From E44-bin32 sp041573795 (lineage in GTDB: Bacteria > Chloroflexota > Anaerolineae > Anaerolineales > E44-bin32): a DNA stretch of 7,649 nucleotides. How positions within the stretch are numbered: the stretch's first letter is position 1; every line of letters starts with the position of its first letter. Both the position numbers and the translations under genes were made by a program. The notes under the pieces were generated by a model, which was not told where the DNA came from, did no database searches, and worked only from the letters and a program-made list of their open reading frames with translations. Shown in pieces: positions 6,207 through 7,649 of this stretch. The stretch lies in assembly GCA_041573795.1 (NCBI GenBank), contig JBFFQB010000124.1, forward strand, positions 1-7,649. Direction: 5' to 3'.

Positions 6207-7649
6207 TCAGTTGCCTGGATCCAACCAGAAGGAATCAATCTCCTCGATCCCCACTCGTTCAGATAGGTTATAGAATATGCGGTACTCCCCGATTAGGATT
6301 TCATCCCAATCTACGCCTTGCTTCTCCAATGAACCCCGTAGATGCTCATCTAAATCTACGTGCTTGGTCGTAATGTACGCAACTTTTGGGCTTTGCGCTA
6401 CGAGGTCCTGATAGATCGGATAGCGGTTATATCGTGCGGTATACCGAAAGTCGTGGTGGTAAGGCAAGGCGGGGTAGAAAATCAGGCGCTCATCGGAACG
6501 AAACGCCAGCGGGTAGGCAACCCAGTAGTTGGTGTAGCCGCGCAACTCACCTTGATCTGAAAGAAAGGCGATTAATGAATCAATCCCTTGCTGATCAACT
6601 CTGGCAACTGCATCAAATTGTGTGGTGATCCGATCAGGCAAACTGGTTGCTGCCTGCCAAGTGGAATGCAAGTGAAAGGCAATAACTCCCGTAAACAATA
6701 TCCAACGAAGCGATGTCGGGAAGCTAATCATTGGAGTGCTTACAAACTCACCTGCGAGAATGGCGAGCGGGATCATCACAGGAAGAAAGTAGCGCCCAGA
6801 GGGGTCTGCGCCAAAAGGTGTAATAAGGAACCCCAGAAGCAGGAGCAGCGAAGCCCACATAAGATGCTCAAGCGCGTCAGATCCTGCCAGCTTGCGGCGG
6901 CGGAGCACGGTATGAAGCATCACCAGGCCCCAGAATCCAATGACGAATGGCATCAAGGGTAGCGAGAGTGCTTGCGTTGACCAGGGAGCTCGCAAACCAA
7001 AAATTACGCTAGGACCAAATAGCAGAAAATTCTGAAAGTGTAGCCACACGGACTCAATCAGGCTGGTTGGCGAAGCACCGGCAATAGCAGAGCCGAATTG
7101 TTCCTGGAGGAAAACAACGAGCCCATTCTTCATCACCCACCCAAGCAATGGGGCCATCCCGGTAATAATCCCGAGCAGCAGTACTATCCAGTCGAATGTA
7201 TTCGTTCGACTTCGCTTCTTTTCCCTTGCTACGACCAATAGCATGCCCGGCAGTATGTACACCGCTGTCAGTCCAAAAGCCCAATATCCCAGCCCGGCCA
7301 GCATTCCCCATAGGAAGTAGTGCGGGGATTTTACTGGTGCAGATCGAATACGATCGGTTTGTAGTACCAGGAGATTACCGATCAGCAGCGCTTCTCCATA
7401 CCCACCCAGGGAAACAGTGGTGTAAAGCATGAAATTCAGGGTGGGTATTGCTAACAGCAATCCGCTGAGCAATGCCGCAGCCTGGTTCTTGTGCAGGCGA
7501 TAGGCAATCAGGATCGTCGTATAAAGAATCCCCAGGGAAAGTGCGATCTGAACCCAGCGTATAACCTGGAGCTCTGTGCCAAAGATACGGAACGAAAGGG
7601 CCACCAGGAAGGCATCCAGCGAGCCCATATAAGCCTGGCCATAGAAAAA
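6207..7649 (-). CDS. PMT/GT39-like membrane glycosyltransferase, N-terminus cut by the window edge (480 residues visible)
   Basis: The frame is open from the stop at 6209-6207 to the right edge. The ATG at 7628 is very probably internal: seven codons before it read FFYGQAY, which with MGSLDAF forms the YGQxYMGSL[ED]A motif found after the first outer loop of this PMT-like family. The missing part should hold the first helix and its acidic motif. Counting from the first visible codon, later marks are LGGYGE (81-86), DPSGRYFLP (282-290) in the last membrane part, and an outer C-terminal domain of about 135 residues with GYTNYWVAYPLAF (371-383), RLIFYPALPYHHDF, RYNRYPIYQDLV and a beta-rich end. 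The role inferred from the family is transfer of a sugar from a lipid-phosphate donor outside the membrane. It is the first visible gene of the run; the promoter should lie beyond the right edge. It ends in TGA, with more in-frame stops just after. Confidence 0.8.
   Translation of the reverse strand, partial: FFYGQAYMGSLDAFLVALSFRIFGTELQVIRWVQIALSLGILYTTILIAYRLHKNQAAALLSGLLLAIPTLNFMLYTTVSLGGYGEALLIGNLLVLQTDRIRSAPVKSPHYFLWGMLAGLGYWAFGLTAVYILPGMLLVVAREKKRSRTNTFDWIVLLLGIITGMAPLLGWVMKNGLVVFLQEQFGSAIAGASPTSLIESVWLHFQNFLLFGPSVIFGLRAPWSTQALSLPLMPFVIGFWGLVMLHTVLRRRKLAGSDALEHLMWASLLLLLGFLITPFGADPSGRYFLPVMIPLAILAGEFVSTPMISFPTSLRWILFTGVIAFHLHSTWQAATSLPDRITTQFDAVARVDQQGIDSLIAFLSDQGELRGYTNYWVAYPLAFRSDERLIFYPALPYHHDFRYTARYNRYPIYQDLVAQSPKVAYITTKHVDLDEHLRGSLEKQGVDWDEILIGEYRIFYNLSERVGIEEIDSFWLDPGN

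Noticed and set aside
5981..6373. Plus-strand open frame of 130 codons spanning the A-B spacer
   Set aside because: It runs antisense to the conserved C-terminus of gene A and N-terminus of gene B, has no membrane, domain or motif pattern, and is rich in P, R and S as expected of a shadow frame.
1..7649. Recombination or mobile-element signs such as terminal inverted repeats, transposase remnants, tRNA-type attachment sites or CRISPR repeats
   Set aside because: Reading through both strands I saw no long direct or inverted repeats, no transposase or integrase motifs and no RNA gene; coding frames fill nearly all of the window.

Overview
The window lies inside one co-directional run of genes read right to left (minus strand). 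Six genes are visible: four complete and one cut by each window edge. All six look like polytopic membrane glycosyltransferases of the GT-C fold (GT39/PMT-like and GT87-like). Such enzymes move a sugar from a polyprenyl-phosphate carrier to an acceptor on the outer face of the cytoplasmic membrane. No cytosolic GT-A/GT-B glycosyltransferase, sugar-nucleotide enzyme, flippase, ABC exporter, RNA gene, insertion sequence, CRISPR array or clear terminator was found.

Layout in transcription order: (A) 7649-6207, a PMT-like enzyme lacking its N-terminus because of the window edge; an 89-nt spacer; (B) 6117-4648, a polytopic protein with a DTWWHL motif and an outer C-terminal domain, from a conserved but uncharacterised GT-C-like family; 14 nt; (C) 4633-3404, a GT87 (DUF2029) mannosyltransferase-like enzyme; about 34 nt; (D) 3369-1807, a GT39/PMT_2 enzyme with the YDEA and QEARMY signatures; 4 nt; (E) 1802-243, a PMT-like enzyme with a DAD motif; 3 nt; (F) 239-1, the first 79 codons of a sixth enzyme with a DDAWI motif. 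The short spacers and lack of an internal promoter or terminator suggest one transcription unit whose promoter lies beyond the right edge. Genes B and C start with TTG and F with GTG; good Shine-Dalgarno sequences support all three.

The organism is bacterial. Long arrays of non-identical GT-C enzymes with these motif variants are, from general knowledge, common in Chloroflexota, particularly Anaerolineae-type genomes. Base composition looks balanced (not computed) and codon use seems even across genes. The phylum is an inference of moderate to low confidence.

The enzymes differ in motif class, so they are unlikely to be recent duplicates. The simplest reading is that each adds or transfers a different sugar, or uses a different acceptor, in building a surface glycan, glycolipid or glycoprotein. 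The sequence alone does not give donors, acceptors or product.
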